Of a stretch of DNA of 64,000 nt, positions 11,001-19,852 are shown piece by piece. How positions within the stretch are numbered: the first letter of the stretch is position 1; the number at the start of each line of letters is the position of its first letter. A model generated the notes under the pieces. It had not been told where the DNA came from, made no database searches, and worked only from the letters and a program-made list of their open reading frames with translations. Source of the DNA: Clostridium sp. 1001271B_151109_B4 (GTDB taxonomy: Bacteria; Bacillota; Clostridia; Clostridiales; Clostridiaceae); contig NZ_JADPBQ010000016.1 in assembly GCF_015670405.1 (NCBI RefSeq), forward strand, positions 1-64,000, read 5' to 3'. The translations under genes and the position numbers were made by a program.

Positions 11001-11145
11001 GAAGAGTTTAACTTCAGAGTATTCTACTGAAAATAAAATAGAGTGGGCACCAGAAAAAGCAGGAGTATATAACATTTGGGTTGATGTCAAGGATGATGAT
11101 GGAAATAAGGAATCAAAAAATATAACTATAAAAGTTATAAATTAG
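8071..11145 (+). CDS. Secreted MalS-like GH13 alpha-amylase with CBM26 and Ig-like modules
   Basis: This 1,024-residue secreted amylase has a signal peptide in residues 1-~28. The GH13 barrel (~80-640) carries all four conserved regions: DIVLNH with D223 and H228, GFRCDTAN with nucleophile D383, TAESWG with acid/base E427, and SSHDD with H485/D486. The barrel's early part, with a long insert after YFVLTDRF, resembles periplasmic MalS (GH13_19). It is followed by an Ig/chitobiase-C-like module (~655-742), a CBM26-type starch-binding domain (744-839; WPGV and IFSN motifs), and two Ig/Y_Y_Y-type modules (841-931, 932-1024). The TTG start at 8071 follows AGGGGGGAG; an ATG six bases on is possible. 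It heads an operon with the next two genes and should hydrolyse starch outside the cell. Confidence 0.9.
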   Translation: MKMKKIKRVISGAIVFTVIASSLVTGATMRTRSFNTTYLNNYQQNENVLKIDMDEDGQVTYSTTSNIEKSSDTQEEVKFSWDNATVYFVLTDRFKNGDISNDHSYGRGLDQNGNVQNGYENNPGAFHGGDLKGLTQKLDEGYFTDLGVNAIWLTAPYEQIHGYTSGNAAGGNGENNGEGFPYYSYHGYWALDYTNIDENMGNEEDFKNFVDTAHSQGIRVVMDIVLNHVGYTTMKDANEYGFGSMIDGWEDYYYGNLSDLSGGTVEANTWYNKEDSTWATKWWGSDFLRVSAGYDGYPKVNEGGGYTDSLCGLPDIKTESTQEIGLPPILETKWREEGRYEEEMKELDEFFTKRNLPRTPRNYVIKWLTDYIRDFGIDGFRCDTANQVDMESWSALNEEADIAFKEYKSNNPDKVLDQEAEFWTTAESWGHGVGKSAFFTSGNFSSIINFTFKGATISNLKAKYNELAKVNKDDDFNVLSYISSHDDSIYDRNKLIDGGTSLLLAPGAVQIFYGDETARPLGWEDFFTKGEYKDQMYRTSMNWSDLTDSSSQASQTLTHWQKLGQFRNNHLSVGAGENIDISESPYTFGRVYNKNGDSDRVVCVVGASGRIDVDVSKVFSNGSKVRDAYTGDITTVKNGKVTFTADTNGVILIEKGDKSPDVSISEQSKKYYTDTLELKLYVSNSEVGKYSIDGVEQGTYTNGQTISIGKDVEFDESTVVTVSAKNLDGESEATYTYTKVDATKLKVKINYDNPNNWANPYVYMYREIDGVTEEVAPWPGVKLEKDSDGWYSYSQPLWENAKVIFSNAGGSQNPAQGQSGFDVKDEMWYYQGKWYTQNPTGPTINSINTDKKSPQLINESIQISADASGTGELKYKFEVEKDKVTEIISEYSSNSSVIWNPTEVGSYTIKVTVKDSNEKLSDKEIKFIIEKGKLVVNEVTTSKETIKIGEVVEISTTATGVGTLKYKVSTHEINEGWKSLTSEYSTENKIEWAPEKAGVYNIWVDVKDDDGNKESKNITIKVIN
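8205..8218. promoter_or_regulatory. Candidate cre (CcpA) site inside the first amylase gene
   Basis: TGAAAACGTTTTAA differs at one position from the strong Firmicute cre sequence TGAAAACGTTTTCA. It lies 134 bases into the coding region. Intragenic cre sites act as roadblocks in carbon catabolite repression, which would fit a starch operon. Confidence 0.5.
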
Positions 11146-11163
11146 ATTAGGTGGGAGGTAAAT

Positions 11164-12528
11164 ATGAAATCTATTTATAAAAGATATTCAGCAATAGTTG
11201 TAGCCGGAGTTGTTGGAGCTAGTATAATTAGTGGACCAATTACTACTTTTGCACAAGAAAATAAGATAATAAGCAAATTTATAACAAGATTAAATTTAAG
11301 GAGTAGCGATGAGGGAAATTATTCAACAAATGCTACTGGAGTAGGTCAGTATAAAACCATTAATAGCATAAGTGATTGGACAGAAGATATGATAATTGCT
11401 CAAGGTGTAGCTAATGATGATGCACGTATATTTAGGGGATCCCATGAAGGACCTGTATATGATACGTATGCACTATATGGAGCCTGGGATGATAATAATT
11501 TATATCTAATGTGGCAATTTGTAAATGTTACAGATGTTGTAGATCCAGCTCAAAATTACCCAATCAGTGATAATGGAAAACCATATAATGGTGATATACC
11601 ACAGATATTAGCATTTAGTATAGGTCCAAATAAAAGTGGGGATGGTACTATAAAGAAAACAGATTCTAAAACAGGAGTAGTAAGTTATGATGAAAATGTT
11701 TGGGGAGTTAGGGTAAACTATGAAACAAAAGTAGATACACTAATGTATTTTTCAAGTAAGCCAGGGGTAGGACAACCAGCGATATTTAAAGTAGAGGATG
11801 ATTCTTGCTTTAATTATGATACAGCTGTTGGATTTAAGGAAGCTGGAGTATCATTCAAATATGATAATGGATTTTTAGGAAATACAATGTTAGGAATTAA
11901 AGATAATGGATGGGCAGGCTATACTCCGGATGATTTATATGATAGCGCATCTAATTGGGTTAATATGTTAGATGAAGGTCATGATACAAAGCAAGATACA
12001 ATGTACTCTATGACAATTCCGTTAGAGTCATTAGGAATTGATAGAGATTATATTCAGAACAATGGTATTGGGGTTATGCATATATCAACGTTTGGTCAAT
12101 CAGGAATAGCTTCTTTACCACATGATAAATCAATGCTAGATGTTGCAACTGAAGAGTATGGACCAGACTCATCAACTTCAGCAGAAAAGGAAGATTATGA
12201 TGTTATTACTGAATCTTTAGCTCGTATAGGTAAAAAAGAGATTAGTGAAAATAATAAAATAGATATAACCAATATAAAGACCGATAAAGAGAGTGGAAAT
12301 GTTGGCTCAGAAGTTAAAATAACCGCTGAATCTAAAGGAGGAAAAGATGTTGTATATTCAATGTCTGTTCATGAAATAAAAGATGGATGGAGAAAAATAA
12401 GTGATTTCTCAGATAGTAATACAACAACATGGGTACCGACTAAAAAGGGAAAATATAAAATATGGGTTGATGCTAAAGATTCTTCTAACAATAAAGCATC
12501 AGGACATATGGATTACACAGTAAATTAA
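11164..12528 (+). CDS. Secreted non-catalytic protein, candidate stand-alone starch-binding (CBM74-like) protein
   Basis: The 454-residue product has a signal peptide (cleavage near TTFAQE, ~28). A ~300-residue beta-rich aromatic domain (~55-360) starts with SDWTEDMIIAQGVANDDARI and contains YALYGAWDDNNLYLMWQF, in the style of CBM9/DOMON beta-sandwiches. A C-terminal Y_Y_Y-like module (~370-454) is closely related to the last module of both neighbouring amylases. No glycosidase catalytic motif is visible. The size and company (between two CBM26 amylases) fit CBM74, a ~300-residue starch-granule-binding family that co-occurs with CBM25/26. That assignment is inferred from pattern and context, not from a search. 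The gene follows the upstream stop by 18 bases with GGGAGG, so it is co-transcribed. Confidence 0.55.
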   Translation: MKSIYKRYSAIVVAGVVGASIISGPITTFAQENKIISKFITRLNLRSSDEGNYSTNATGVGQYKTINSISDWTEDMIIAQGVANDDARIFRGSHEGPVYDTYALYGAWDDNNLYLMWQFVNVTDVVDPAQNYPISDNGKPYNGDIPQILAFSIGPNKSGDGTIKKTDSKTGVVSYDENVWGVRVNYETKVDTLMYFSSKPGVGQPAIFKVEDDSCFNYDTAVGFKEAGVSFKYDNGFLGNTMLGIKDNGWAGYTPDDLYDSASNWVNMLDEGHDTKQDTMYSMTIPLESLGIDRDYIQNNGIGVMHISTFGQSGIASLPHDKSMLDVATEEYGPDSSTSAEKEDYDVITESLARIGKKEISENNKIDITNIKTDKESGNVGSEVKITAESKGGKDVVYSMSVHEIKDGWRKISDFSDSNTTTWVPTKKGKYKIWVDAKDSSNNKASGHMDYTVN

Positions 12529-12570
12529 GTAAAGTAATTCATTGTAGAAATATAATATGGAGGGAAGATA

Positions 12571-15500
12571 ATGAATAATAGAAAGAAGTTTACCAGTTTT
12601 TTTATTGCTTTAGTATTTGCTTTAAGTTTATTATTTAATAATTTTACAGGACTAATAACTATAGCAAATGCAACAGAAACAACACAATCTTTAGTTAGTA
12701 CAATAGATGATGGTGCGATTTTGCATGCATGGAACTGGTCATTTGATACAATAAAATCAAAGTTACCTGAAATTAAAGAAGCTGGATATACAGCAGTTCA
12801 AACATCTCCAATTCAAGGTAATAAAGAAGATTTAATGGCTAATTCAAAGTGGTGGATATTATATCAGCCAACTAATTTTAAAATTGGAAATGCTCAATTA
12901 GGAACTAGAGAACAATTTAAAAATATGTGTGAAGAGGCGGATAAGTACGGTGTTGATATAATAGTTGACGTCGTTGCTAATCATACTGGTAATAGAGGTG
13001 GGGGAGACGACTCTTACTATCCAGCAAATAATGTTGATTCGTCTATAAAAGATGATTCAACTCTTTGGCATGAACATAAAGGGGTTAGCGATTGGAATAA
13101 TAGATGGCAAGTAACTCATTTAGGAATTGGTCTTCCAGATTTAAATACATCAAGTTGGAAATTGCAAGATATGGTTATAAGTTTCTTAAATGATGCTATT
13201 GCTTGTGGAGCTGATGGATTTAGATTTGATGCTGCTAAGCATATAGAATTACCTGATGATGATGGTGGAAGTGATTTTTGGCCAAGAGTTTTAAATTCTT
13301 TAAATAATAAAGAAAATTTGTTTATTTATGGTGAAGTATTACAAGGTGGAGCAGATAGAATTAATGCATATCACACTTATATGAGAACTACAACTGACTG
13401 GTATGGTGGATCAGTAAGAAGTGCGGTTGGATATCATAGTACAGCTAATGTAAACAATGCAAAAAGTTATACTGTAAGTGGTAGTGCTTCAAACTTAGTA
13501 ACATGGGTAGAATCCCATGACACTTATGCAAATGATGGCAAAGAAACAGTTGCTTTGACAAATGAACAAATTAAATTAGGATGGGCAATAATTGCAGGGC
13601 GTTCAGGTTCTACTCCTTTATTCTTTAATAGGACAGCAGGTGGATACTTAGCTGGTAACATGGGAAGTGCTGGAGATGACATGTGGAAAGATCCAATAGT
13701 AGTAGCAGCTAATGATTTTAGAAATAATATGGCTGGTGAAGGTGAATATATAAGAACTCAAGGTAATAACGTATTTATTACAGAAAGAGGAACAAAGGGG
13801 ATAATGATAGTTAATGTTGGAGATGGGACTAGCATTAATTGTGACACGAAATTAGCTAATGGGCAATATATTGACTCAGTATCAGGAAATACATTTACTG
13901 TTTCTAATGGAAAATTAACTGGTAATATTGGAAGACGTACAATAGCAACAATTTATGCTACTCAAGTAGGCAATGATCCTCAAGTAAGTAGTTCTATAGT
14001 ATCAGGAACTAAGTTTGTAAATTCATTAAATATAACATTAAGTGAAAAGTATACTAAAAGTGCAACATATTCTATAAATGGTGGAAATGCTGTAATTTAT
14101 ACTAATGGTAAGACTATAACATTAGGTTCAGAATCAAAGGTAGGTGATATAATTGCTTTAACTTTATCAGGAATAGGTGAAGATGGGAAAAATGTTTCTA
14201 AAGAATATAAATATGAGAAAGTTGATGTAATTGAGAATGCTACGGCAAAGATTAAATTACCTAGTGGATGGTCATCAGCAAATATATATGTGTATGATGA
14301 AAGTGTAAGCCCAACAAAGGAAGTTGCAAAATGGCCAGGAGTAGCAATGACTAATGAAGGTAATGGAGTATATAGCTACACATTACCAGACGGATGGGGC
14401 GAAAATACTCAAGTAATATTTAACAATGGAAATAACCAAATACCAGCAGCACAACAACCAGGTTTATTATTAAAGCCAGGTGAGGTAAAGATTTATGAGA
14501 ATAATTCATGGAATAATGTAGTGGTTCCAAATCCAGAGGTATCAAGTTCAATAGCTGATGGAACTCAATTTACTAATTCATTAAATATAACTTTAAATGC
14601 AAAGAATACAGTAGAAGCAACTTATTCAATTGATGGAGGGAGAGAAACTACTTATACTGACGGAAAAGCTATAACAATAGGTAAAGATACAGCTATAGGA
14701 TCTACAGTTAAATTAACATTAATAGGTAAAAATTCAGAAGGAAAGACTACAACGAAAACTTACACTTATAAAAAGATTGATAAACCAGTTGTAACTACAG
14801 CAGTTGCAAAGATTAAATTACCTAGTGGATGGTCATCAGCAAATATATATGTGTATGATGAAAGTGTAAGCCCAACAAAGGAAATTGCAAAATGGCCAGG
14901 AGTACCAATGACTAATGAAGGTAATGGAGTATATAGCTACACATTACCAGACGGATGGGGCGAAAATACTCAAGTAATATTTAACAATGGAAATAACCAA
15001 ATACCAGCAGCACAACAACCAGGTTTATTATTAAAGCCAGGTGAGGTAAAGATTTATGAGAATAGTTCATGGAATAATGTAGTGGTTCCAAATCCAGAGG
15101 TATCAAGTTCAATAGCTGATGGAACTGAATTTACTAATTCATTAAATGTAACTTTAAATACAAAAAATACAATAGAAGCAACTTACTCAGTTAATGGAGG
15201 GGATGCAAAAACTTATACTAATGGAACATCAATTACTTTAGGAGAAACTGTAGCTATAGGTGATATAGTTAAGTTAACATTAACAGGTAAAAATTCAGAA
15301 GGAAAATCTACAACAGTAACTTATAGTTACAAAAAGGTTGAAGCGCCTGTTATAACAACATCAGTTGCAAAGATTAAGTTACCAAGTGGCTGGTCAAGTG
15401 CAAATATTTATGTATATGATGAAAGCGTAAGCCCAACGAAGGAAATTGCAAAATGGCCAGGAGTACCAATGACTAATGAAGGTAATGGAGTATATAGTTA

Positions 15501-16497
15501 CACATTACCAGATGGATGGGGAGAAAATACACAAGTAATATTTAATAATGGAAATGTTCAAATACCAGCAGCACAACAACCAGGATTATCATTGCCAACA
15601 GGAAAGATAGGAACTTATGAAAATGGTATGTGGACTTTAATAGAGGCAGTTAAACCAATAAAAATAACTTCATTTATAGCAGATAAAGTGTCACCACAGG
15701 TTGCAGATACTACCATAAAGTTATCAGTAACAGCAACTGGTGGAAATGGAACATTAGAATATAAATTTACTTGTAGAAATACTGAAACCAATGAAGAAAA
15801 AACTATAAGAGGATATTCTACAAATAGTACAGCTGAATGGACACCAATTACAGCTGGAACTTATAAAGTATCAGTAACAGCAAAGGATTCACAAGGGAAT
15901 ACAAAAGAAGAGTCCTTTGAGTTTACAATAGACCCAAGGAATACAGATATAGTTTTAAATTCTATTAATTTAGATAAAACAGAGGTAAATGTAGGCGAAG
16001 AAATTTCAATTTCAGCAGATGCAACAGGTGGACTTGGAAGTTTAAGTTATAAATTTTACTATAAGAAAGGAAGTGAATATACTACAATAAAAGATTATTC
16101 TAGTGAATCATCAGTAAAATGGGCTCCAGAAGAAGAAGGAGAGTATTATGTTTATGTAGATGTTAGAGATTCAGCAGGTAATTTAAAATATATATCAAAA
16201 AAAGTTACGGTAAGTAAAAAAGCTGTTGAAATTACAGATGTGATTGTGGATAAAGCTACAATAAAGGTAGGAGATAGTGTAAACGTTACAACTATAGCAA
16301 CAGGAGCTTCTAGCCTTCAGTACAGAGTAGCTGTTCATGACTTTGAAAATACATGGACAACATTACATGAATTTAAAGATTCCAATGTTACAATTTGGAA
16401 ACCGGAAATTGCAGATAAGCATGTAATTTGGGTAGATGTTATTGATGAAGATGGTGGTTATGCTTCAAAATCAATAGAAGTTACTGTTATAGAATAG
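12571..16497 (+). CDS. Secreted AmyE-type GH13_28 alpha-amylase with three CBM26 repeats
   Basis: This is a 1,308-residue extracellular alpha-amylase with a signal peptide in residues 1-~34. The catalytic part (~45-465) begins with GAILHAWNWSFDTIK and YTAVQTSPI, as in Bacillus AmyE. It has DVVANH (D133, H138), GFRFDAAKH (nucleophile D220), GEVLQG (acid/base E255) and VESHDT (H316, D317). Three 187-residue units follow, each an Ig/chitobiase-C-like module plus a CBM26, then three further Ig/Y_Y_Y modules to the end. The CBM26 repeats share the start AKIKLPSGWSSANIYVYDES. No sortase signal, SLH or dockerin is seen, so the enzyme is probably released or held by its C-terminal modules. GGAGGGAAGATA precedes the ATG, 42 bases after the previous gene. 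Confidence 0.92.
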   Translation: MNNRKKFTSFFIALVFALSLLFNNFTGLITIANATETTQSLVSTIDDGAILHAWNWSFDTIKSKLPEIKEAGYTAVQTSPIQGNKEDLMANSKWWILYQPTNFKIGNAQLGTREQFKNMCEEADKYGVDIIVDVVANHTGNRGGGDDSYYPANNVDSSIKDDSTLWHEHKGVSDWNNRWQVTHLGIGLPDLNTSSWKLQDMVISFLNDAIACGADGFRFDAAKHIELPDDDGGSDFWPRVLNSLNNKENLFIYGEVLQGGADRINAYHTYMRTTTDWYGGSVRSAVGYHSTANVNNAKSYTVSGSASNLVTWVESHDTYANDGKETVALTNEQIKLGWAIIAGRSGSTPLFFNRTAGGYLAGNMGSAGDDMWKDPIVVAANDFRNNMAGEGEYIRTQGNNVFITERGTKGIMIVNVGDGTSINCDTKLANGQYIDSVSGNTFTVSNGKLTGNIGRRTIATIYATQVGNDPQVSSSIVSGTKFVNSLNITLSEKYTKSATYSINGGNAVIYTNGKTITLGSESKVGDIIALTLSGIGEDGKNVSKEYKYEKVDVIENATAKIKLPSGWSSANIYVYDESVSPTKEVAKWPGVAMTNEGNGVYSYTLPDGWGENTQVIFNNGNNQIPAAQQPGLLLKPGEVKIYENNSWNNVVVPNPEVSSSIADGTQFTNSLNITLNAKNTVEATYSIDGGRETTYTDGKAITIGKDTAIGSTVKLTLIGKNSEGKTTTKTYTYKKIDKPVVTTAVAKIKLPSGWSSANIYVYDESVSPTKEIAKWPGVPMTNEGNGVYSYTLPDGWGENTQVIFNNGNNQIPAAQQPGLLLKPGEVKIYENSSWNNVVVPNPEVSSSIADGTEFTNSLNVTLNTKNTIEATYSVNGGDAKTYTNGTSITLGETVAIGDIVKLTLTGKNSEGKSTTVTYSYKKVEAPVITTSVAKIKLPSGWSSANIYVYDESVSPTKEIAKWPGVPMTNEGNGVYSYTLPDGWGENTQVIFNNGNVQIPAAQQPGLSLPTGKIGTYENGMWTLIEAVKPIKITSFIADKVSPQVADTTIKLSVTATGGNGTLEYKFTCRNTETNEEKTIRGYSTNSTAEWTPITAGTYKVSVTAKDSQGNTKEESFEFTIDPRNTDIVLNSINLDKTEVNVGEEISISADATGGLGSLSYKFYYKKGSEYTTIKDYSSESSVKWAPEEEGEYYVYVDVRDSAGNLKYISKKVTVSKKAVEITDVIVDKATIKVGDSVNVTTIATGASSLQYRVAVHDFENTWTTLHEFKDSNVTIWKPEIADKHVIWVDVIDEDGGYASKSIEVTVIE
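13975..15650 (+). repeat. Three tandem 561-bp Ig-CBM26 coding repeats
   Basis: Equivalent codons fall at 14245, 14806 and 15367 in the CBM26 parts and at 14533 and 15094 in the Ig parts, exactly 561 bases apart. Copies 1 and 2 are nearly identical in DNA across the CBM26; copy 3 keeps the protein but has more synonymous changes. This indicates recent duplication or gene conversion of the first two. Confidence 0.9.
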
Positions 16498-16507
16498 CAA
16501 AAATAAA

Positions 16508-16543
16508 TTAAGACTACTGTAATAGCTTTTACGGTAGTCTTAG
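16508..16543. terminator. Terminator between the starch operon and yaaA
   Basis: The stem TAAGACTACTGTAA / TTACGGTAGTCTTA with a 6-nt loop lies between converging genes. The T-run is weak. Confidence 0.65.
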
Positions 16544-16591
16544 TTAGCTTTATTTCATGGTATAATTTACATATTACTTTAAATATATATT

Positions 16592-17332
16592 TTATTTTAC
16601 AAATACAAATTCTTTGTCGGTAGAAAGCTCTTCTGAATATTTAAAAGATAGTTCAGAGAAGTTTTTAACATCCTCAATATTCTCTATATTATTAGAAGCT
16701 AAATATCGTACCATAAGTCCTCTAGCCATTTTAGCTTCTGTAGCTTTTACTTTAATTTTATCATCTTTTAATTCACCAAATATACAAGTAACAAAGATAT
16801 CATTTTTGCTTAAATATTTTTCTATTATTTTACTATATTCTTTTGAGGCTAAATTTAAAATAACATTACTAGTTTTAGTTACTTCCTTATATAAGTTGTT
16901 GCCCCAAAACTCATAAAGATTTTTATTATTGTCAATTTTGAGTTTTGCTTGCATTTCTAATCTATATGGAACAACTCCATCAAAAGGATTAAGAACTCCA
17001 TAAAATCCAGATAGTATTTTTAAATGTGATTTAACATAATTAAATTCATCTTCACTAAAAGAATCTGGAGACATATATTTATATTGAATTCCTTCATAAG
17101 TTAGAAGGGCAGGAGATAAGTTTTTATCTAAATCCATATTTTTATATCTTTCAAAATTTAATTTAGCTAAGTCATCATTACAAACTAATAGCTTTTTTAG
17201 TTCATCATATGAAAAAGATTTTAATTGATTATATAGTATGTTAGTTTTATCCATAAAAACAGGATGATATTCAAAAATAATATCATCATTATTTATCTTC
17301 ATTTTTTTTGCTGGTGAAATAATTATATTCAT
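16592..17332 (-). CDS. yaaA: Peroxide stress protein YaaA
   Basis: The 246-residue product matches the YaaA/DUF328 family along its length. It has the invariant start MNIIISPAKKMK, LLTYEGIQYKYMSPDSF in the middle, LKILSGFYGVLNPFDGVVPYRLEMQ, and the C-terminal KATEAKMARGLMVRY block. In E. coli YaaA binds DNA and lowers free iron during hydrogen peroxide stress. Length and motif order are standard. The ATG is preceded by TTAGGAG. The gene stands alone between a convergent operon and a divergent gene. Confidence 0.92.
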   Translation of the reverse strand: MNIIISPAKKMKINNDDIIFEYHPVFMDKTNILYNQLKSFSYDELKKLLVCNDDLAKLNFERYKNMDLDKNLSPALLTYEGIQYKYMSPDSFSEDEFNYVKSHLKILSGFYGVLNPFDGVVPYRLEMQAKLKIDNNKNLYEFWGNNLYKEVTKTSNVILNLASKEYSKIIEKYLSKNDIFVTCIFGELKDDKIKVKATEAKMARGLMVRYLASNNIENIEDVKNFSELSFKYSEELSTDKEFVFVK

Positions 17333-17574
17333 TTTTTCAACTCCTAAATTATCTAACTAATATTAATTATTATTTAGTATAACATAGTATTTAAATTTAT
17401 TATAATGAATAAAGTTAAAAAAATATTGTAATTATGTTTAAGTAAAAATAAATAAATATCTAATAAAATAAAATGTTAACAGTAAACATGTAAACAATTG
17501 GAAAATGAAAATTTTAAATAAGATGTTACTTTGATATAATTAATATATAAATAAATTAAAAGGAGAAGAAAGAT

Positions 17575-17865
17575 ATGATTAAGCATATTATTTTATGGAA
17601 TTTTCAAGAAGGTAAGGGGAGTGAAGAAGATAAATTAAAGATTAAAAATGGTTTAGAGAGCTTAAAAAATAAGATTCCAGGAATTGTTGAAATTGAAGTT
17701 ATAACTAATCCGATAGCAGGAAGTAATGCAGATATAATGTTAAATAGTACATTTGAAAGTGTTGAAGCTTTAAATAATTATCAAGTTCATGAAGAACATG
17801 TTAAGGTTGCCACAATTGTTAAAGGTGTTACTTGTAATAGAATGTGTATGGATTATGAAATATAG
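17575..17865 (+). CDS. Dabb family (stress-responsive A/B barrel) protein
   Basis: The 96-residue single-domain protein starts with MIKHIILWNFQEG, the Dabb family pattern (an MxHxVxWxF-like strand). It continues with the amphipathic helix LKIKNGLESLKNKIPGI and the late YQVHEEHVKVATIVK block. Dabb proteins form dimeric ferredoxin-like alpha/beta barrels; most bacterial members have no known substrate. AAAGGAGAAG precedes the ATG. The gene is 27 bases upstream of a phosphotransferase gene and probably co-transcribed with it. Confidence 0.85.
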   Translation: MIKHIILWNFQEGKGSEEDKLKIKNGLESLKNKIPGIVEIEVITNPIAGSNADIMLNSTFESVEALNNYQVHEEHVKVATIVKGVTCNRMCMDYEI

Positions 17866-17892
17866 TTTATAAAACTTTCAGGGGGGAATGAA

Positions 17893-18906
17893 GTGGAACA
17901 AGAATATATAGATTATATTGTGAAACAATATTTTAAGGAAGAAAATTATTATGTTAAACAAGGAAGTAGTGGAATGAATAATACCACTAAATTCTTAGTT
18001 ATAGGAGATAAAAAATATATTTTAAGGATATATGAAAGTCATAGAGATAATAAAAAGGTAAACTATGAGCATTTAGTTTTAGAAGAACTTAATAAAAGAA
18101 GTTTATCATTTAATGTTCCAAAACCAAAAGAAAATCTTGAAGGTAATACTGTAAGTATGGGAATGGATGGGAAACTAGTATCTGTAGCAAAAATGATAAA
18201 GGGAACTAATCCAGAATTACATAATACTAAACAATTTTATAGTTTAGGCAAAGCTGTTGGTGAAATAACAAAAGTGTTAGGTAGTATAGAAATTGAATTT
18301 AAGCCTATTTATGAACCATGTTATGAGCTTGAAAAATCTTATCCTAAATGCACTTTAAATAAGGCTATAGAATTTTGTATTAATCCACCGAATGAATTTA
18401 ATGAGGAAAAAGATAATTTAATGGAATTAAGTAAATATTTTATTGAATTTAAAGACGTAATACCTAAATTAAGAATTTTACCACATCAGATTATTCATGG
18501 TGATATTAATGCATCTAATGTATTAGAAGATGAAAATAACAATATTTCAGCAGTTTTAGATTTTGAGTTTTCAGCGAAGGATTTACAAGCTATGGATTTA
18601 TCAATATGCTTGTCAGAGGCAATTTCAAGTGAAAATGATGATAAAGTAAAGCTTGAAAATATGAGGAGCTTTATTAATGGGTATAAAGAATATGTAAAGC
18701 TTTCTCTTGAGGAGATAAATGTAATACCATCATTGATTATGCTGAGGAGACTTGATGTAATATTACACTTCCTTGTTAGGTATAAAGAAGGTATTAGCAA
18801 TAATTTTATGTCTGCAGAGGAAATTTTAAAAGAGCAAATTATAAAAGCAACAACACTATGTAAATGGGTTAAAGCAAATGAAGAAAAAATAAGACAATTA
18901 TTTTAA
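17893..18906 (+). CDS. APH-like phosphotransferase
   Basis: The 337-residue protein-kinase-like-fold enzyme shows a nucleotide-binding N-lobe with KYILRIYES, the Brenner-type catalytic loop HGDINASNVL (~197-206), and the metal-binding VLDFEFS (~217-223). This is the aminoglycoside phosphotransferase / homoserine kinase type II group. The small-molecule substrate cannot be inferred, and nothing argues for antibiotic resistance. The GTG start follows CAGGGGGGAATGAA. It is probably co-transcribed with the upstream Dabb gene. Confidence 0.8.
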   Translation: MEQEYIDYIVKQYFKEENYYVKQGSSGMNNTTKFLVIGDKKYILRIYESHRDNKKVNYEHLVLEELNKRSLSFNVPKPKENLEGNTVSMGMDGKLVSVAKMIKGTNPELHNTKQFYSLGKAVGEITKVLGSIEIEFKPIYEPCYELEKSYPKCTLNKAIEFCINPPNEFNEEKDNLMELSKYFIEFKDVIPKLRILPHQIIHGDINASNVLEDENNNISAVLDFEFSAKDLQAMDLSICLSEAISSENDDKVKLENMRSFINGYKEYVKLSLEEINVIPSLIMLRRLDVILHFLVRYKEGISNNFMSAEEILKEQIIKATTLCKWVKANEEKIRQLF

Positions 18907-19020
18907 GTGAGATTGAAATATTAGTTTATAAAGTAATATGGGGGTAAGCATATCAAATAGATTTATTTATATAAATTAATATGGAGGGAAAAACAGAGTA
19001 TTTTTTAGGAGGGTTTTGAG

Positions 19021-19566
19021 ATGAATGAGGTTATAAAAAATATTAAAGCTAGAAGAAGTTGTAGGGAATATATTGATACACAAATATCAACAGAAGATTT
19101 GAATGAAATTTTAGAATGTGCTTTATGTGCACCAAGTGGAATGAATAGTCAAGGATGTTATTACACAGCTATTCAAAATAACGAAGTATTACATGAATTA
19201 AATAAAGCTGTTAAAGAAGTATTTAGGGAAAGAGAAGATTCAAGAGGATTTAGTGAGGATTATAATTTTTATTATAATGCACCAACCCTTGTAATAGTTA
19301 CAGCTAAAAAGGATTATAAATATTTTTATACTGATGGAGCAGCAGGGTTAGAGAATATGTTTTTAGCTGCAACATCATTAGGAATGGGAACTTGCTGGAT
19401 TAATCAATTAGGAGATACTTGTGATGATTTTAGGGTGAGAAGGATTCTTGATAGATGTCATATACCATCAAATTTTGCAGTAATAGGGTGCGCAGCAATA
19501 GGCTATTCAGCAAGAGCAAATGTTGCGCCAAAGAGAGTTCAAGGAAGAAGTTTAATAGTTAGATAA
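19021..19566 (+). CDS. Nitroreductase family protein
   Basis: The 181-residue FMN-dependent nitroreductase-fold protein begins with an FMN-binding ARRSCREY-type motif (residues ~9-16) and has APSGMNSQG (~38). The C-terminal LGMGTCWINQLGD motif completes the usual FMN pocket. Such enzymes reduce nitro groups, quinones or flavins with NAD(P)H; the substrate is unknown. The ATG is preceded by AGGAGGGTTTTGAG. A second, distantly related nitroreductase gene lies at 58.7 kb. Confidence 0.85.
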   Translation: MNEVIKNIKARRSCREYIDTQISTEDLNEILECALCAPSGMNSQGCYYTAIQNNEVLHELNKAVKEVFREREDSRGFSEDYNFYYNAPTLVIVTAKKDYKYFYTDGAAGLENMFLAATSLGMGTCWINQLGDTCDDFRVRRILDRCHIPSNFAVIGCAAIGYSARANVAPKRVQGRSLIVR

Positions 19567-19583
19567 AATAATTTTTAATATTA

Positions 19584-19646
19584 TACCAATATATATTGAA
19601 TCTATTTTAATCAATAGGTGTATAGATATATATTGGTTTTTATTTT
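19584..19646 (+). terminator. Probable terminator after the nitroreductase gene
   Basis: An outer stem of ACCAATATATAT with ATATATATTGGT plus an inner ATTGA/TCAAT pairing is followed by TTTTTATTTTT. Confidence 0.6.
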
Positions 19647-19717
19647 TATAAAAAGGTTAATGCAAAATGTTTTCTAAAATATAAATTTGTTTTATAATAT
19701 GTATATTATAATGGGAG

Positions 19718-19753
19718 AAAGGCTTTATCTATATAATTGATAAAGCTTTTTAT
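19718..19753 (+). terminator. Hairpin with T-run upstream of cls
   Basis: AAGGCTTTATC pairs with GATAAAGCTTTT and is followed by TTTAT. It lies ~100 bases before cls and after the previous terminator, so it may end a short leader or small RNA. Confidence 0.5.
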
Positions 19754-19852
19754 ATGTGTGAAAAATAAGTTTATAGAAATGTTAAATACTAATAATATAA
19801 TTTTATAAAGTGGATATTTTAATAGAAAAAATAATATACAGGAGATGAAGAG

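Noticed and set aside
16279-16292. Second cre-like sequence TGTAAACGTTACAA
   Set aside because: Two mismatches in the conserved half and a position near the end of a 3.9-kb gene make chance more likely.
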